NCBI GenBank assembly: GCA_017883235.1
Contig: JADGNY010000003.1
Span: forward strand, 62,001-126,000
Origin: Thermoanaerobaculia bacterium
Lineage (GTDB): Bacteria > Acidobacteriota > Thermoanaerobaculia > Gp7-AA8
Direction of reading: 5' to 3'
Length of the DNA: 64,000 nucleotides
In this document: positions 9,409-17,792 of the stretch, one piece after another
Numbering within the stretch: the first letter of the stretch is position 1
How the letters are laid out: every line of letters begins with the position of its first letter
Position numbers and translations under genes: made by a program
Notes under the pieces: generated by a model
What the model was told of the DNA's origin: nothing
What the model saw: the letters and a program-made list of their open reading frames with translations, nothing else
The model's database searches: none

Positions 9409-10211
9409 TGGCCGCTCATCGCATGAAATCGATCTGGACGATCCGCCAGCCGGTGCCGCGAGGCACCGCGCTGGTGCTTGCGTTCGTGATGCCGATCGTC
9501 GTCATCGCCGCATGGTGCGTCATCACCTACGGTCACTTTGCACCCGCCGATTTCCTCCCGTCCCCGACCGAGGTGATACGGGGAACGCTGCAGCTCTTCA
9601 TCCAATACGAGCTGGTCGATGCCATCTTCATTTCCACGAAGCGAATCCTTATCGCATTCCTGCTCGCCTCGGCGGTGGCATTGCCCCTGGGCGTTCTGAT
9701 GGGGGCGTTTGAGCCGATCAATCACCTCTTCGATCCGATCGTGGCGCCGCTTCGCTACATGCCGATCTCCGCGTTCATCCCGCTGCTGATCCTCTGGTTC
9801 GGGATCTACGACCCGGAGAAGATCGCCTTCCTCTTTCTCGGCGTATTCGTTTTTCTGCTTCCGGTGGTGGTCTCGGCGATCCGCCAGGTTCCCGAGGAGC
9901 TCGTTCAGACGGCGATGACGCTGGGCGCATCGAAGTGGCAGGTCATTCGGACCGTGCTGCTGCCGGCGGCCCTCCCGGAGATCTTCGACTCGTTCCGCGT
10001 GATGAACGCGATTCTGTGGACCTACGTCATCCTCGCCGAGGCGGTCAATTCCGGGGGTGGTCTCGGCTACATGGTCCAGCTGGCGAGTAGCCATCAAAAA
10101 GCGTCGTGGTCGTTCGCGGGACTGATCGTGATCGGCGGCATCGGTTTGATCACGGATCAGGTGATTCGGATGACCTCCGCGTTTCTCTTCCGATGGAAGG
10201 AAGCCGAGTAA
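9408..10211 (+). CDS. ABC transporter permease, NitT/TauT (SsuC-like) type
   Basis: 267 residues, usual for the family. The start overlaps the upstream stop (TAATG), indicating translational coupling. Six or so hydrophobic segments are visible: VLAFVMPIVVIAAW, IAFLLASAVALPLGV, PISAFIPLLILWFGI, IAFLFLGVFVFLLP, ILWTYVILAEA and FAGLIVIGGIGLITD. The EAA-type cytoplasmic loop is present as VQTAMTLGASKWQVIRTVLLPAALPEI. It should form the inner-membrane channel with the ATPase encoded next and the binding domain encoded before. Substrate specificity cannot be read from the sequence. Confidence 0.9.
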   Translation: MAAHRMKSIWTIRQPVPRGTALVLAFVMPIVVIAAWCVITYGHFAPADFLPSPTEVIRGTLQLFIQYELVDAIFISTKRILIAFLLASAVALPLGVLMGAFEPINHLFDPIVAPLRYMPISAFIPLLILWFGIYDPEKIAFLFLGVFVFLLPVVVSAIRQVPEELVQTAMTLGASKWQVIRTVLLPAALPEIFDSFRVMNAILWTYVILAEAVNSGGGLGYMVQLASSHQKASWSFAGLIVIGGIGLITDQVIRMTSAFLFRWKEAE

Positions 10212-11089
10212 TGGCCGACGAGCAGCCACAGGCCGGCGAGCCGGGAACCGTCGCGGTCACCATCGATACGAAGGCGCCGAAGGCGACCTACGTCAGCGAG
10301 CGCGCGAAGCAGCAACCGCGGCTTCGCGTCAGCGATCTCGGCGTGACGTACATCGGACGCGACGGGCGCGCGACGGAGGCGGTGCGCGAGGTAACCCTCG
10401 ACATCGTCGACAAACCGAATATTGGCGAGATCGTCGTGTTTCTCGGGCCCTCGGGCTGCGGGAAGTCGACCATCCTCAAGACGGTGGCCGGCCTGCTCAT
10501 TCCAACCCGAGGAGAGATACTGGTCGACGGCACGCCGGTGACAGATGTCGGCCGCGACCGGGGCATGGTCTTCCAGGCCTACACGTCGTTCGGCTGGCTG
10601 ACGATCCGCCAGAATGTCGAGTATGGGCTTCGCCTGCAGGGTCTCGGCTCGGAAGAGCGCAGCAAGCGATCGAAGAAGTATCTCGACGCCGTCGGTCTCG
10701 CGGAGTTCGCCGACCGGTATCCGAAAGATCTTTCCGGCGGCATGAAACAGCGCGTCGCTATCGCCCGGACGCTGATCAACAACCCGAAGCTGGTGCTGAT
10801 GGATGAGCCATTCGGCGCCCTCGATCCGCAGACCCGTTGGGGCATGCAGAGTCTCCTTCTCGATGTGTCACGTAGCGAGGACAACACCACCCTGTTCGTG
10901 ACGCACGATGTGTCGGAGGCGGTCTATCTGGCCGATACGATTTACGTTCTCGCTCCGCGTCCGACGGTCATCCTCCATCGCGTCGACGTTCCTTTTTTTG
11001 AGAATCGCGACATGGCCTTGAAGTCGTCGAAGGAGTTTCGTGATGTGGAAAAGAAACTCCTCGACTTCCTCTACGCGCCAGCCTCGTAG
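10211..11089 (+). CDS. ABC transporter ATP-binding protein, NitT/TauT (SsuB-like) type
   Basis: 292 residues from the ATG at 10211, which overlaps the permease stop by one base; a longer open frame upstream is inside the permease and is rejected. Walker A is GPSGCGKST, the Q-loop lies in VFQAYTSFGWLT, the signature is LSGGMKQRVAIA, Walker B is LVLMDEPFGALD, and the switch His is in FVTHDVSEA. An N-terminal extension of about 35 residues before the nucleotide-binding fold is not usual. It energises the importer with the permease at 9408. Confidence 0.92.
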   Translation: MADEQPQAGEPGTVAVTIDTKAPKATYVSERAKQQPRLRVSDLGVTYIGRDGRATEAVREVTLDIVDKPNIGEIVVFLGPSGCGKSTILKTVAGLLIPTRGEILVDGTPVTDVGRDRGMVFQAYTSFGWLTIRQNVEYGLRLQGLGSEERSKRSKKYLDAVGLAEFADRYPKDLSGGMKQRVAIARTLINNPKLVLMDEPFGALDPQTRWGMQSLLLDVSRSEDNTTLFVTHDVSEAVYLADTIYVLAPRPTVILHRVDVPFFENRDMALKSSKEFRDVEKKLLDFLYAPAS

Positions 11090-11098
11090 AATGATCCC

Positions 11099-12019
11099 GT
11101 GCCTGATCCTCCGAAAAAGGATGTTTCGAGACCGCAGACGGTGACGCCGAAGAGTGCGCCGTCGCCCGCCGTGAAGGCGCAGCAGGATCTCAACCGCGCC
11201 ATTCGCGACACCGCGAAGGATGCGCTGAAGGATGCCGCCTTTCATAACCGGCCGTATCTGAAGCTGGCGTTCGCTAATCCGTACAACCTCTCGCTGCTCC
11301 TCGGCGGGGTGACCGCCTCGGTGCTGACCGGCAATCCGCTGCCGGGACTGGTCGCACTCGGCGGCGAGGCACTCTGGCTTCTTCACGGCTCCGACTCGAA
11401 GTACCTGCGCAGGATTCTGTGGGACCCGCGGCTGGAAAAGATCCGCCTGGCGATGGAAGCACAGGACCGCAATGAGAAGATGAAGGACCTTCCGGACAGC
11501 GAACAGGAGCGCGTGCGCGGGCTGGTCGATCGCGAGCAGCAGATCAACAAACTGGCCGCCTCGAACCCGACGTTCACCGGCGATCTTCTGCGCACGGAGC
11601 TGGTGAAGACTCACAAGCTCGTCGAGTCGTTCCTGGAGATGGCCCTGACGGTGAACCGCTACGAGACCTATCTCGGTACGGTCGACGCGACGGCGCTCGA
11701 GCGCGACATGAACCGATGGCATGACCGCGCGACGTCGCAGCAGGCCAGCGACCCGGAGCGGGACATCGCGCAGAAGAACTTTGCCGTCATCCAGAAGCGC
11801 GTCGAGCGCGTTCACGAGATCACCCGATACCTCGGCGTGGCACGCGCGCAGCTCGACCTGATCGAGAACTCCTTTCAGCTCATCGCCGACCAGATCGTGA
11901 CCATGCAGTCGCCCAACGAGCTGTCCGGACAACTCGACGATCTGCTCGACGGCGTCGATTCCATCCGCCAGACTGCCGTCGATACCGAGAAGCTTTTGAC
12001 CAATATGGAGACCGCGTGA
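11099..12019 (+). CDS. Membrane-associated helical protein of unknown function
   Basis: 306 residues, no recognised family. GTG start 9 bases after the ATPase stop. The N-terminal 45 residues are Pro/Lys/Ala-rich and probably disordered. A hydrophobic patch at about residues 60-95 (NLSLLLGGVTASVLTG and GLVALGGEALWLL) could form a membrane hairpin. The rest is long charged helices likely to be coiled coil (EQQINKLAASN, QKRVERVHEITRYLG). Its end overlaps the AAA+ gene by four bases (GTGA), so the two products are probably made together. It may link the ATPase to the membrane; this is a guess from layout. Confidence 0.75.
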   Translation: MPDPPKKDVSRPQTVTPKSAPSPAVKAQQDLNRAIRDTAKDALKDAAFHNRPYLKLAFANPYNLSLLLGGVTASVLTGNPLPGLVALGGEALWLLHGSDSKYLRRILWDPRLEKIRLAMEAQDRNEKMKDLPDSEQERVRGLVDREQQINKLAASNPTFTGDLLRTELVKTHKLVESFLEMALTVNRYETYLGTVDATALERDMNRWHDRATSQQASDPERDIAQKNFAVIQKRVERVHEITRYLGVARAQLDLIENSFQLIADQIVTMQSPNELSGQLDDLLDGVDSIRQTAVDTEKLLTNMETA

Positions 12020-13845
12020 CAACCCGCATCCTTCCAACCTGGGCCGACGAGCTGCGCCGCCGCTATCTTCGCGGCGAGGCTTCGATCTTCGTCCTGCACG
12101 GCAACGTCTACGACGCCGTGATCAGCGAAGGACGCGTCGTTACCCTGACGGAGTTCCTGGGTAGCGTTCTCCTCGATCAGTCGAAGGAGACCATTGCCGT
12201 CTACAACGTCGCTACCGGCGTTCGCTTTCTCAAGCGCGATGCGTCGGTCAGCATCGATGAAGCACTTCTTTCGGGCGACAAACCGCGGGTGCTCATGGCC
12301 CTCGAGAGGATGCTCACCGGCGGCACGAAGACGGCGGTGATCCTCGAGTATGCCGAAGCCATCTCTCCCGCGGGCGACCCCAATTTTCAGAGCGAGTCGG
12401 ACCGCGCCGCCGTGGTCACGCTGCACCGCTGGTCGTTCCTCGAAGAGATCGAGCGAAGCGACAACATCGTCATCCTGATCGCCGAGAACCTCACCGACCT
12501 GGCGCCGAAGCTCGTCTCCAATCCGCGGGTTGCCGTCGTCGAGGTACCCATGCCCGACCGCGACGAGCGAAAGGCGGCCGCGCGCGTTGCGGACAAGCGT
12601 CTGGACGACAAGGACGCCGCACGCTATGCGGAGATCACGGCCGGGCTCAAGGCAATCCAGATCATCTCCATCCTCACCCCTCCGCCGGCCAGCGAGGAAG
12701 AGTTGCGGCGGCGGCAGGAGTTCATCAGCAGCATCCTCACCGGTCCCGACACCGCCGAGCGCGCGGCCAAGATCGCCGCGCTCACGGTGGGGCTGGATCA
12801 GGAGGAGATCGCGAAACTGATCGCGCCCGGTGCGCAGCCGGCCAGCATTCCGCAGGATTGCGACGCCCAGGCCCGGAAGGACGTCGATCTCCTCATCGCG
12901 CGCCGGAAGCGGGAGATTCTGGAACGGGAGTGTTTCGGCCTGGTCGAGTTCGTCGAGCCGGCATTCGGATTCGAGGTCGTCGGAGGGATGGACGAGGTCA
13001 AGAAAGATCTCCTCATCATCGCCAACAGCATCCGGAACGGCGAACGGTCGCGCGTGCCGATGGGAGTGCTCTTCACCGGCCCGATGGGAACCGGAAAGAC
13101 CTTCGTGGCCGAGGCCTTCGCGCGCGAATGCGGATTGACCACCATCAAGCTGAAGAACTTTCGATCGAAGTGGGTCGGCGCGACCGAAGGAAATCTCGAG
13201 AAGATCCTGAATGTCATCCGCGCACTCGGACAGGTGGTGGTGATCGTCGATGAAGGGGACCGCGCCTTCGGAAACACGGACGGCGAGGGAGACGGCGGGA
13301 CGTCGTCGCGTGTCATCGCCCGGATCAAGGAGTTCATGTCCGATACGTCCAACCGCGGACGGATCCTTTTCCTGGTCATGACGAACCGCCCCGACAAGCT
13401 GGACGTCGACCTCAAACGCGCCGGCCGCCTCGACCGCAAGATCCCGTTCCTCTATTCGCAGACGGCCGAAGAGGTGGAGGCCGTCGCCAAAGCCCTGGTG
13501 AAGAAGAATCAGGTGATCACAGGCGTCGACTTTCCCACCATTCGCGAGACCTTCTCACAGAAGCTCATCGGCTACAGCAACGCGGACGTCGAAGCGGTGA
13601 TCCTGATGGCGAACGACGATGCCGCACGCGCCGGCGCAACCACCGTGTCGGCGGAGAACTTCAACGGCGCCGCAACCGACTACTTCCCGAGTCGCGACAG
13701 CGAGTTGCTCGAGTACATGGAGCTGCTCGCGGTCTTCGAAGCATCGAGCCGGCGGCTGCTTCCGCCGAAGTACGCCAGCATGACGCCCGATGAGCTCGAC
13801 CTGCGACTACGCACGTTGCGGGCGGTGGTGGGTTCGCGGAGGTGA
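12016..13845 (+). CDS. AAA+ ATPase with degenerate N-terminal P-loop-like domain
   Basis: 609 residues, GTG start in a four-base overlap with the previous gene. The C-terminal half is a classic AAA module: Walker A GPMGTGKT (about residue 355), a substrate-loop-like [12 protein letters not shown], Walker [10 protein letters not shown], and a second region of homology with [21 protein letters not shown] carrying arginine fingers. The N-terminal about 230 residues ([48 protein letters not shown]) follow the order of an AAA fold but lack Walker A. This resembles Ycf46-type ATPases with an inactive first domain. Operon mates include a PspA homologue, so a Vps4-like role in membrane-polymer remodelling is an attractive inference, unproven. 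Confidence 0.88.
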   Translation: MTTRILPTWADELRRRYLRGEASIFVLHGNVYDAVISEGRVVTLTEFLGSVLLDQSKETIAVYNVATGVRFLKRDASVSIDEALLSGDKPRVLMALERMLTGGTKTAVILEYAEAISPAGDPNFQSESDRAAVVTLHRWSFLEEIERSDNIVILIAENLTDLAPKLVSNPRVAVVEVPMPDRDERKAAARVADKRLDDKDAARYAEITAGLKAIQIISILTPPPASEEELRRRQEFISSILTGPDTAERAAKIAALTVGLDQEEIAKLIAPGAQPASIPQDCDAQARKDVDLLIARRKREILERECFGLVEFVEPAFGFEVVGGMDEVKKDLLIIANSIRNGERSRVPMGVLFTGPMGTGKTFVAEAFARECGLTTIKLKNFRSKWVGATEGNLEKILNVIRALGQVVVIVDEGDRAFGNTDGEGDGGTSSRVIARIKEFMSDTSNRGRILFLVMTNRPDKLDVDLKRAGRLDRKIPFLYSQTAEEVEAVAKALVKKNQVITGVDFPTIRETFSQKLIGYSNADVEAVILMANDDAARAGATTVSAENFNGAATDYFPSRDSELLEYMELLAVFEASSRRLLPPKYASMTPDELDLRLRTLRAVVGSRR

Positions 13846-13848
13846 CTT

Positions 13849-14301
13849 CTAATGGCGAGTCTCGAGCTCTGCGACCCGGCCGTTCATCACCGCAATCTGC
13901 TTCTTGAGCTCTACGATCTCGGATCGAGAGGCGAGCTGCTCGATCTTTTCGTCGACGCCAGCGAGCCGGATGTCAAACTCTGACACACGCGCTTCCAACG
14001 CTGATACGCGGGCTTCGAGGGCCGATACGCGCGTTTCGAGTCGCGCCAATCCGGACTTGACCAACTGCAACTCCGCCTCGACGTTGGTCAGCCGCGCCTC
14101 GACGTTGGCCAGTTGAGTCTCGACTCGCGCCAATCCGGCTTTGACCGCAGCTAACTCCGATCCGTGACGGTTGAGCTCTGCGAAAACGCCGTCGAACAGA
14201 CCGTTGATGTGATCGAGCTTTGCGTCTATCTTCTCGATGAAGGGCGTCATCTCCTCTCGGACGATGAGCCTCAGTGTTTTCAGCAACTCGCCTGTTTCCA
14301 T
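13849..14301 (-). CDS. Small coiled-coil protein with heptad repeats
   Basis: 150 residues, converging on the AAA+ gene with a gap of three bases. After an N-terminal helix the protein is a near-perfect run of seven-residue repeats of the type LARVETQ-LANVEAR-LTNVEAE, then RVSALEA three times. This is a long parallel coiled coil of the kind seen in tail-fibre-like or DUF1640-like proteins. At DNA level the repeat is 21 bases per heptad. The heptad LARVET is the same one that appears when one frame of the noncoding tandem array at 52625-52881 is translated. Function unknown. The start ATG lies just upstream of a charged helix and looks correct. Confidence 0.75.
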   Translation of the reverse strand: METGELLKTLRLIVREEMTPFIEKIDAKLDHINGLFDGVFAELNRHGSELAAVKAGLARVETQLANVEARLTNVEAELQLVKSGLARLETRVSALEARVSALEARVSEFDIRLAGVDEKIEQLASRSEIVELKKQIAVMNGRVAELETRH

Positions 14302-14366
14302 GCCGCAATCCTACCTCGGAACCCCTCGTGCTATCGTTCTCAGCTCCAACAAACAGGAGGTTGTCC

Positions 14367-14555
14367 ATGGGTGAGCGCGTGGCGCGTGAAACGACTCCCC
14401 TCCCTGTAGAGAGCGCTGAGAATCTCAACTCCTACGCGATTGGCCAGGCACAGTTCGATACCGCGGCGCAATACGTCCAAATCCCCGATGGGCTGCGGGA
14501 GTATCTGCGGCATACCAGCCGCCTGACGACGGTCGAGTTTCGGATATGGCCGTAA
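14367..14555 (+). pseudogene. Glutamate dehydrogenase N-terminal remnant
   Basis: 62 codons from an ATG with a good AGGAGG site. The stretch SYAIGQAQFDTAAQY, then a P-D-G-L-R-E-Y-L run and TTVEF closely follows the N terminus of hexameric Glu/Leu/Phe/Val dehydrogenases, which start with NxxxxAxxQFDxAAxxL and DxxLRExL. The frame stops at 14555, whereas intact enzymes run to about 420 residues. No continuation of the fold is visible downstream in any frame. It is therefore a truncated remnant, although its translation signals look intact, so a short peptide could still be made. Confidence 0.65.
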
Positions 14556-14821
14556 AGAAGGGAGCAGCGGGTCGGGAGCCGGGGGTCGGAGAAAAAGGGA
14601 TGGAGCGGGTGGCCGTCTGGCTCACTCCGACGCAGGTGGCGTGGCTGAAATCGAAGAAGAATGTCTCGGAGACGATGCGGGCGCTGGTCACCGAGGCGAT
14701 GAATCTCGATCTGCTGAAACAGAGCGTGAAGCAAGGCGTTCGTCCCGCACCGCTAGAAGCTGCGCGGCCACGCTCACCGCAATCTCGTAAGGGTGGTTCG
14801 TCCCGACCGAAAGGCCGATAG
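14546..14821 (+). CDS. Small hypothetical protein with ribbon-helix-helix-like segment
   Basis: 91 codons from 14546, or 73 if the ATG at 14600 is used; neither has a convincing ribosome binding site. The core MERVAVWLTPTQVAWLKS followed by NVSETMRALVTEAMNLD has the strand-helix-turn-helix rhythm of ribbon-helix-helix DNA-binding proteins, but the match is only by eye. The tail is basic. The last 134 bases overlap the 3' end of xdhC on the other strand, which lowers confidence that it is a real gene. It starts inside the glutamate dehydrogenase remnant. Confidence 0.4.
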   Translation: MAVKKGAAGREPGVGEKGMERVAVWLTPTQVAWLKSKKNVSETMRALVTEAMNLDLLKQSVKQGVRPAPLEAARPRSPQSRKGGSSRPKGR

Positions 14822-15506
14822 GGCAGAAGAAGGCGCCCTTCGCATCCTCCGGCAGGCCAGCCTCGTCGATGTCGCGGCGAAGGATGTTCGCCTTGGCGTC
14901 GCTGCCGATCACGCCGAGGTACGGAAACGAGCGGGTGCGGAGAATCTCGAGAAGGATCGGTTTGTCGGTGGTGTGGCCCATCGTCATCAACAGAACGAAC
15001 GCATCATCGGGAATCGTCTTCACCATCGACGGCATGTCCGGCGTCAGCACCCTGGTCAGCTTCGGCGAGTCGGGGAGTTTCGCCAGCCACTCCTCGCGCG
15101 GATCGATGCAGGTGACGACGCTGTCGAGATGGATCAGAACGTTGACGACAGCGTTGGCAACATGACCCGCGCCGAAGACGACGATGCGCCAGCGGCCGAC
15201 GTTGTGCGATTCGAAGTAGAGCTTCACGATGCCGCCGCAGGTCATGCGGACGTCTTTGGCCAGATTCCACTGCGCGAACTTCGTCGTTTCGGTGGTTTCG
15301 GTTCGCAGCATTTCCTGCGCCTCGCCGATCGCCTTCGTCTCGACCCTGCCGCCGCCGACGGTGCCGAATCGCAATCCCTCGGCGGTGACGATCATCTTCG
15401 CGCCGCGATCCTGCGGAACGCTTCCCATCGTATCGACGACGGTGACGACCACAAGGGGCAACTCGGCGGCCATCAGGTCATTCAGGGCGTCGAAAAACGT
15501 TGGCAT
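14688..15506 (-). CDS. xdhC: XdhC/CoxI family protein, molybdenum cofactor insertion
   Basis: 272 residues. XdhC proteins bind and sulfurate molybdenum cofactor and insert it into xanthine dehydrogenase. Signatures are the N-terminal LVVVTVVDTMGSVPQDRGAK with GTVGGGRVE, and a C-terminal Rossmann domain with VVFGAGHVANAVV and VLLMTMGHTTDKPIL. It lies 8 kb from the xanthine dehydrogenase large subunit at 22834, in the same strand direction, with the urate degradation genes between. The 3' end overlaps a doubtful small frame on the other strand. Confidence 0.88.
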   Translation of the reverse strand: MPTFFDALNDLMAAELPLVVVTVVDTMGSVPQDRGAKMIVTAEGLRFGTVGGGRVETKAIGEAQEMLRTETTETTKFAQWNLAKDVRMTCGGIVKLYFESHNVGRWRIVVFGAGHVANAVVNVLIHLDSVVTCIDPREEWLAKLPDSPKLTRVLTPDMPSMVKTIPDDAFVLLMTMGHTTDKPILLEILRTRSFPYLGVIGSDAKANILRRDIDEAGLPEDAKGAFFCPIGLSVGTNHPYEIAVSVAAQLLAVRDERLASRSVSADRDSSPR

Positions 15507-15545
15507 GGCCCGATTGTAGCTTCCACCGGAGGGACGAAGTGAGCG

Positions 15546-15772
15546 TCAGAGCGGACGCGCCATTTCGCGCTGGCGGATGAACTGCTCGGCGCCGCTGGCT
15601 TGAAGAAAGGCGCCGATCCCTTAGAGACTCACGAAGACGACAGCGCGGCGCGCCTTGATCTCGCGAAGCTGTGGCGCCGTCATCGAAAAACGCACCGCGT
15701 AATCGCTGAAGGACCTCGTTGAAGCAGGCCACGACGGCATCGAAATCGCCGGCCGCCAGCGTGCGAAACACG
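15546..15772 (-). pseudogene. Decayed protein-coding remnant
   Basis: Reading the minus strand, one frame gives FSMTAPQLREIKARRAVVFV-SL, a stop codon, then without a frame change GIGAFLQASGAEQFIRQRE and a second stop at 15546. A neighbouring frame just upstream gives NVFRTLAAGDFDAVVACFNE, which looks like the start of a small helical domain. The pattern suggests one gene broken by a frameshift and a nonsense change. I do not recognise the family with confidence. Confidence 0.4.
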
Positions 15773-16312
15773 TTACCACCCGCTGCGCTCGCGCAGCGAT
15801 GTGATGTGACCGACGTGATGACGTCCATGCCACGCGTACATGGCCACCAGCCAGTCCAGCGTCATCACGCCGTGCTCGGGATGACGCAGCGTCCGCGCAA
15901 AATCGGCATCGGTCATAGCGCCGAGGATCGTGTCCCAGCGCGCATGCAGTGTTTCGAGCAATTGCAGCGACGTCTCGATCGGCGTGTCGCGTACGTCGTT
16001 GAGCTTCGCCCACGCCGCCTCGTCGTACGGTTTGATCGTCGGCTCATCCTCGGTAAGGGCCAGCTTCACGCGCGTGTAGGCGTTCATGTGCGAGTCGGGG
16101 ACGTGATGGACAACCTGGCGCACCGTCCAGCCGCCGTCGCGATACGGCGTATCGAGTTGCGCGTCGCTCAGTCCGCTCACCGCCGCGCGCATCCGGGCGG
16201 GTGTGGCCGCGATCTGTTCGATGAGAACGCGGCGCTGGCCGGCCGTGTGTGGACCAGCAGGACGATCGAATTTGCCGATGGGATAGCGAAGGTCGAGGTT
16301 CATGTCGCTCAT
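15773..16312 (-). CDS. DinB-like / YfiT putative metal-dependent hydrolase
   Basis: 179 residues, normal for the YfiT/BstA branch of the DinB superfamily. These are four-helix-bundle proteins binding a metal through three His residues. The expected signatures are present: RYPIGKFDRP at the N terminus, GWTVRQVVHHVPDSHMN (first His) and YAWHGRHHVGHI (second and third) near the end. Some relatives act as thiol-S-transferases for bacillithiol or mycothiol, but the substrate here is unknown. The gene lies next to a second DinB-like gene at 16488 on the same strand, separated by a palindromic repeat. Confidence 0.87.
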   Translation of the reverse strand: MSDMNLDLRYPIGKFDRPAGPHTAGQRRVLIEQIAATPARMRAAVSGLSDAQLDTPYRDGGWTVRQVVHHVPDSHMNAYTRVKLALTEDEPTIKPYDEAAWAKLNDVRDTPIETSLQLLETLHARWDTILGAMTDADFARTLRHPEHGVMTLDWLVAMYAWHGRHHVGHITSLRERSGW

Positions 16313-16321
16313 AGCAAGTGA

Positions 16322-16498
16322 AGTTTATCCTGACGGTGACGCGCAGCGGCACCAGTCAGGATCTCCGGTGAAGACACGCTTGAATTTTCTTGTTGGCGAC
16401 GATCTCTGGTAGTTCCGCTCGATCCCTGCTCCTGGCAATGACTTCGCGGTGCCACCGGAGATCCTGACAGGCTCGCTTCGCTCACCGTCAGGATGACA
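16322..16498. repeat. Palindromic element of the 'ATCCTGA...TCAGGATCTCCGG' family, copy 1
   Basis: A long imperfect inverted repeat between two DinB-like genes. The left arm reads ATCCTGACGGTGA and then GTCAGGATCTCCGGTG. The right arm is its reverse complement, CACCGGAGATCCTGAC then TCACCGTCAGGAT. Related elements occur at 28084-28210 and 34050-34203. Such elements can act as terminators or mRNA-stabilising structures. It overlaps the last codons of the downstream DinB gene. Confidence 0.75.
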
Positions 16499-16946
16499 AT
16501 AGAGCCTTCTTCAGAATCGCGATCTGCCCCGCGTGATACAGGTTGTGCTGGATCACGCCGTGAACCATTACGTACGTCGTGTAATCGCGGCCGGCGACGA
16601 TCCGGTCGAGGTCATCGACCGACAGCCGCGCAACCGCATCGGAGAGACGGCTCTCGGCGTTCTCCATCTCCTCAACCGCAGCCGCCCACGGCAGTTGCGT
16701 CACATCCTGCCAATCCTCTTCCGAGGTCAGTTCCTTCGCGATGCCCGTGAGACGGATCGAAACGGCATCCATCCAAACGCTCATATGAGCGACCAGCTCG
16801 ATGATCGAATGAACGTTCGGCAGGGGATGGGCGCGTGCCTGTGCATCGGTGACATCGTCCAGCAGCGGGCGGATGGCGACGCCGGTCCAGGATGGTCCGC
16901 CCCAGGCGCGATTCAGTTGGTCGAGAAGGCGTTCGATCGCTCGCAT
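16488..16946 (-). CDS. DinB family protein
   Basis: 152 residues from the ATG at 16946, chosen because GAGG precedes it; a TTG 36 bases upstream is less likely. DinB four-helix bundle: MRAIERLLDQLNRAW at the start, a His in IIELVAHMSVWMDAV, and VHGVIQHNLYHAGQIAILKK at the end supplying the remaining metal-binding His residues. The three-His set is complete. No substrate can be inferred. The C-terminal codons run into the palindromic repeat. Confidence 0.85.
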   Translation of the reverse strand: MRAIERLLDQLNRAWGGPSWTGVAIRPLLDDVTDAQARAHPLPNVHSIIELVAHMSVWMDAVSIRLTGIAKELTSEEDWQDVTQLPWAAAVEEMENAESRLSDAVARLSVDDLDRIVAGRDYTTYVMVHGVIQHNLYHAGQIAILKKALLSS

Positions 16947-16996
16947 GAGCCTCGATTCTGCTACATTCGCGCCCCAACGCAAATCAGAGGCATTGA

Positions 16997-17782
16997 ATGT
17001 ACTTCGACGTACAGGAATGGCTGAATCTCGCTTTCCGCTGGACCCATGTCTTCGCGGCGATCATGTGGGTAGGGCAGACCTATTTCTTTACCTGGCTCGA
17101 TCATACCTTCCAGAACGAGAAGCAGGTGTGGATGGTCCACAGCGGCGGTTTCTACATCGTCGACAAGCAGAAGCGGCCGGAGATTCGGAATCAGACCCTG
17201 CACTGGTTCAAGTGGGAGGCCTTCTTCACGCTGGTCTCAGGGTTTCTGCTGCTGATCCTCGTCTACTACCACGGTGCCATCATGGTGGACGCGGACGTCT
17301 TGAAGATGACTGCATGGCAGGCGGCCGGTCTTAGTCTGGCGCTCATCGCTGCCGGCTGGTTTGTCTACGATTTTCTCTGGATCTCGCCCCTCCGGAAGCA
17401 CGAGGTGGCCGGGACGATCCTCTCGTACCTGCTCCTTGTTGGTGCGATCGTCGGTGTCGCGCATCTCTTCGCATCTCGAGCGGCGTACATGCAGATCGGG
17501 GCGACGCTCGGCACCTTCATGGCTCTGAACGTGTGGGTGCGCATCCTCCCCGCGCAGCGTCAACTCATCGCCGCGGTCAAGTCGGGCATTGAACCGGACA
17601 TGCGCCTGGCCGACCTCGCCAAACAGCGCTCGAAGCAGAACACGTACATCGTCCTCCCGGTCGTCTTCATCATGATCAGCAGTCACTTCCCGGGCACCTT
17701 CGGCCATCAGTACCCATGGCTCGTACTTTCCGTGCTGGTTCTCATTGGATGGGGAGTGGCGAGAATCATCCGCACGCGATAG
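16997..17782 (+). CDS. puuD: Urate hydroxylase PuuD (membrane-bound urate oxidase)
   Basis: 261 residues. It matches the N-terminal membrane domain (DUF989) of PuuD, which oxidises urate to 5-hydroxyisourate without the classic cofactor-free uricase fold. It begins MYFDVQEWLNLAFRWTHV and has about seven hydrophobic helices. Conserved His and aromatic residues include WVGQTYFFTWLDHTF and LHWFKWEAFFTLVSGF. Full-length PuuD carries a C-terminal cytochrome c, which is absent here, so electrons must pass to a separate carrier. The gene is followed after 10 bases by the aldolase-like gene and faces the uraH-alc-allB operon, which supplies the next steps. Confidence 0.85.
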   Translation: MYFDVQEWLNLAFRWTHVFAAIMWVGQTYFFTWLDHTFQNEKQVWMVHSGGFYIVDKQKRPEIRNQTLHWFKWEAFFTLVSGFLLLILVYYHGAIMVDADVLKMTAWQAAGLSLALIAAGWFVYDFLWISPLRKHEVAGTILSYLLLVGAIVGVAHLFASRAAYMQIGATLGTFMALNVWVRILPAQRQLIAAVKSGIEPDMRLADLAKQRSKQNTYIVLPVVFIMISSHFPGTFGHQYPWLVLSVLVLIGWGVARIIRTR

Positions 17783-17792
17783 AGACAACGAC

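Noticed and set aside
11875-12426. Minus-strand open frames inside the PspA-AAA operon
   Set aside because: They mirror the codon pattern of the plus-strand genes, lack ribosome binding sites and recognisable folds.
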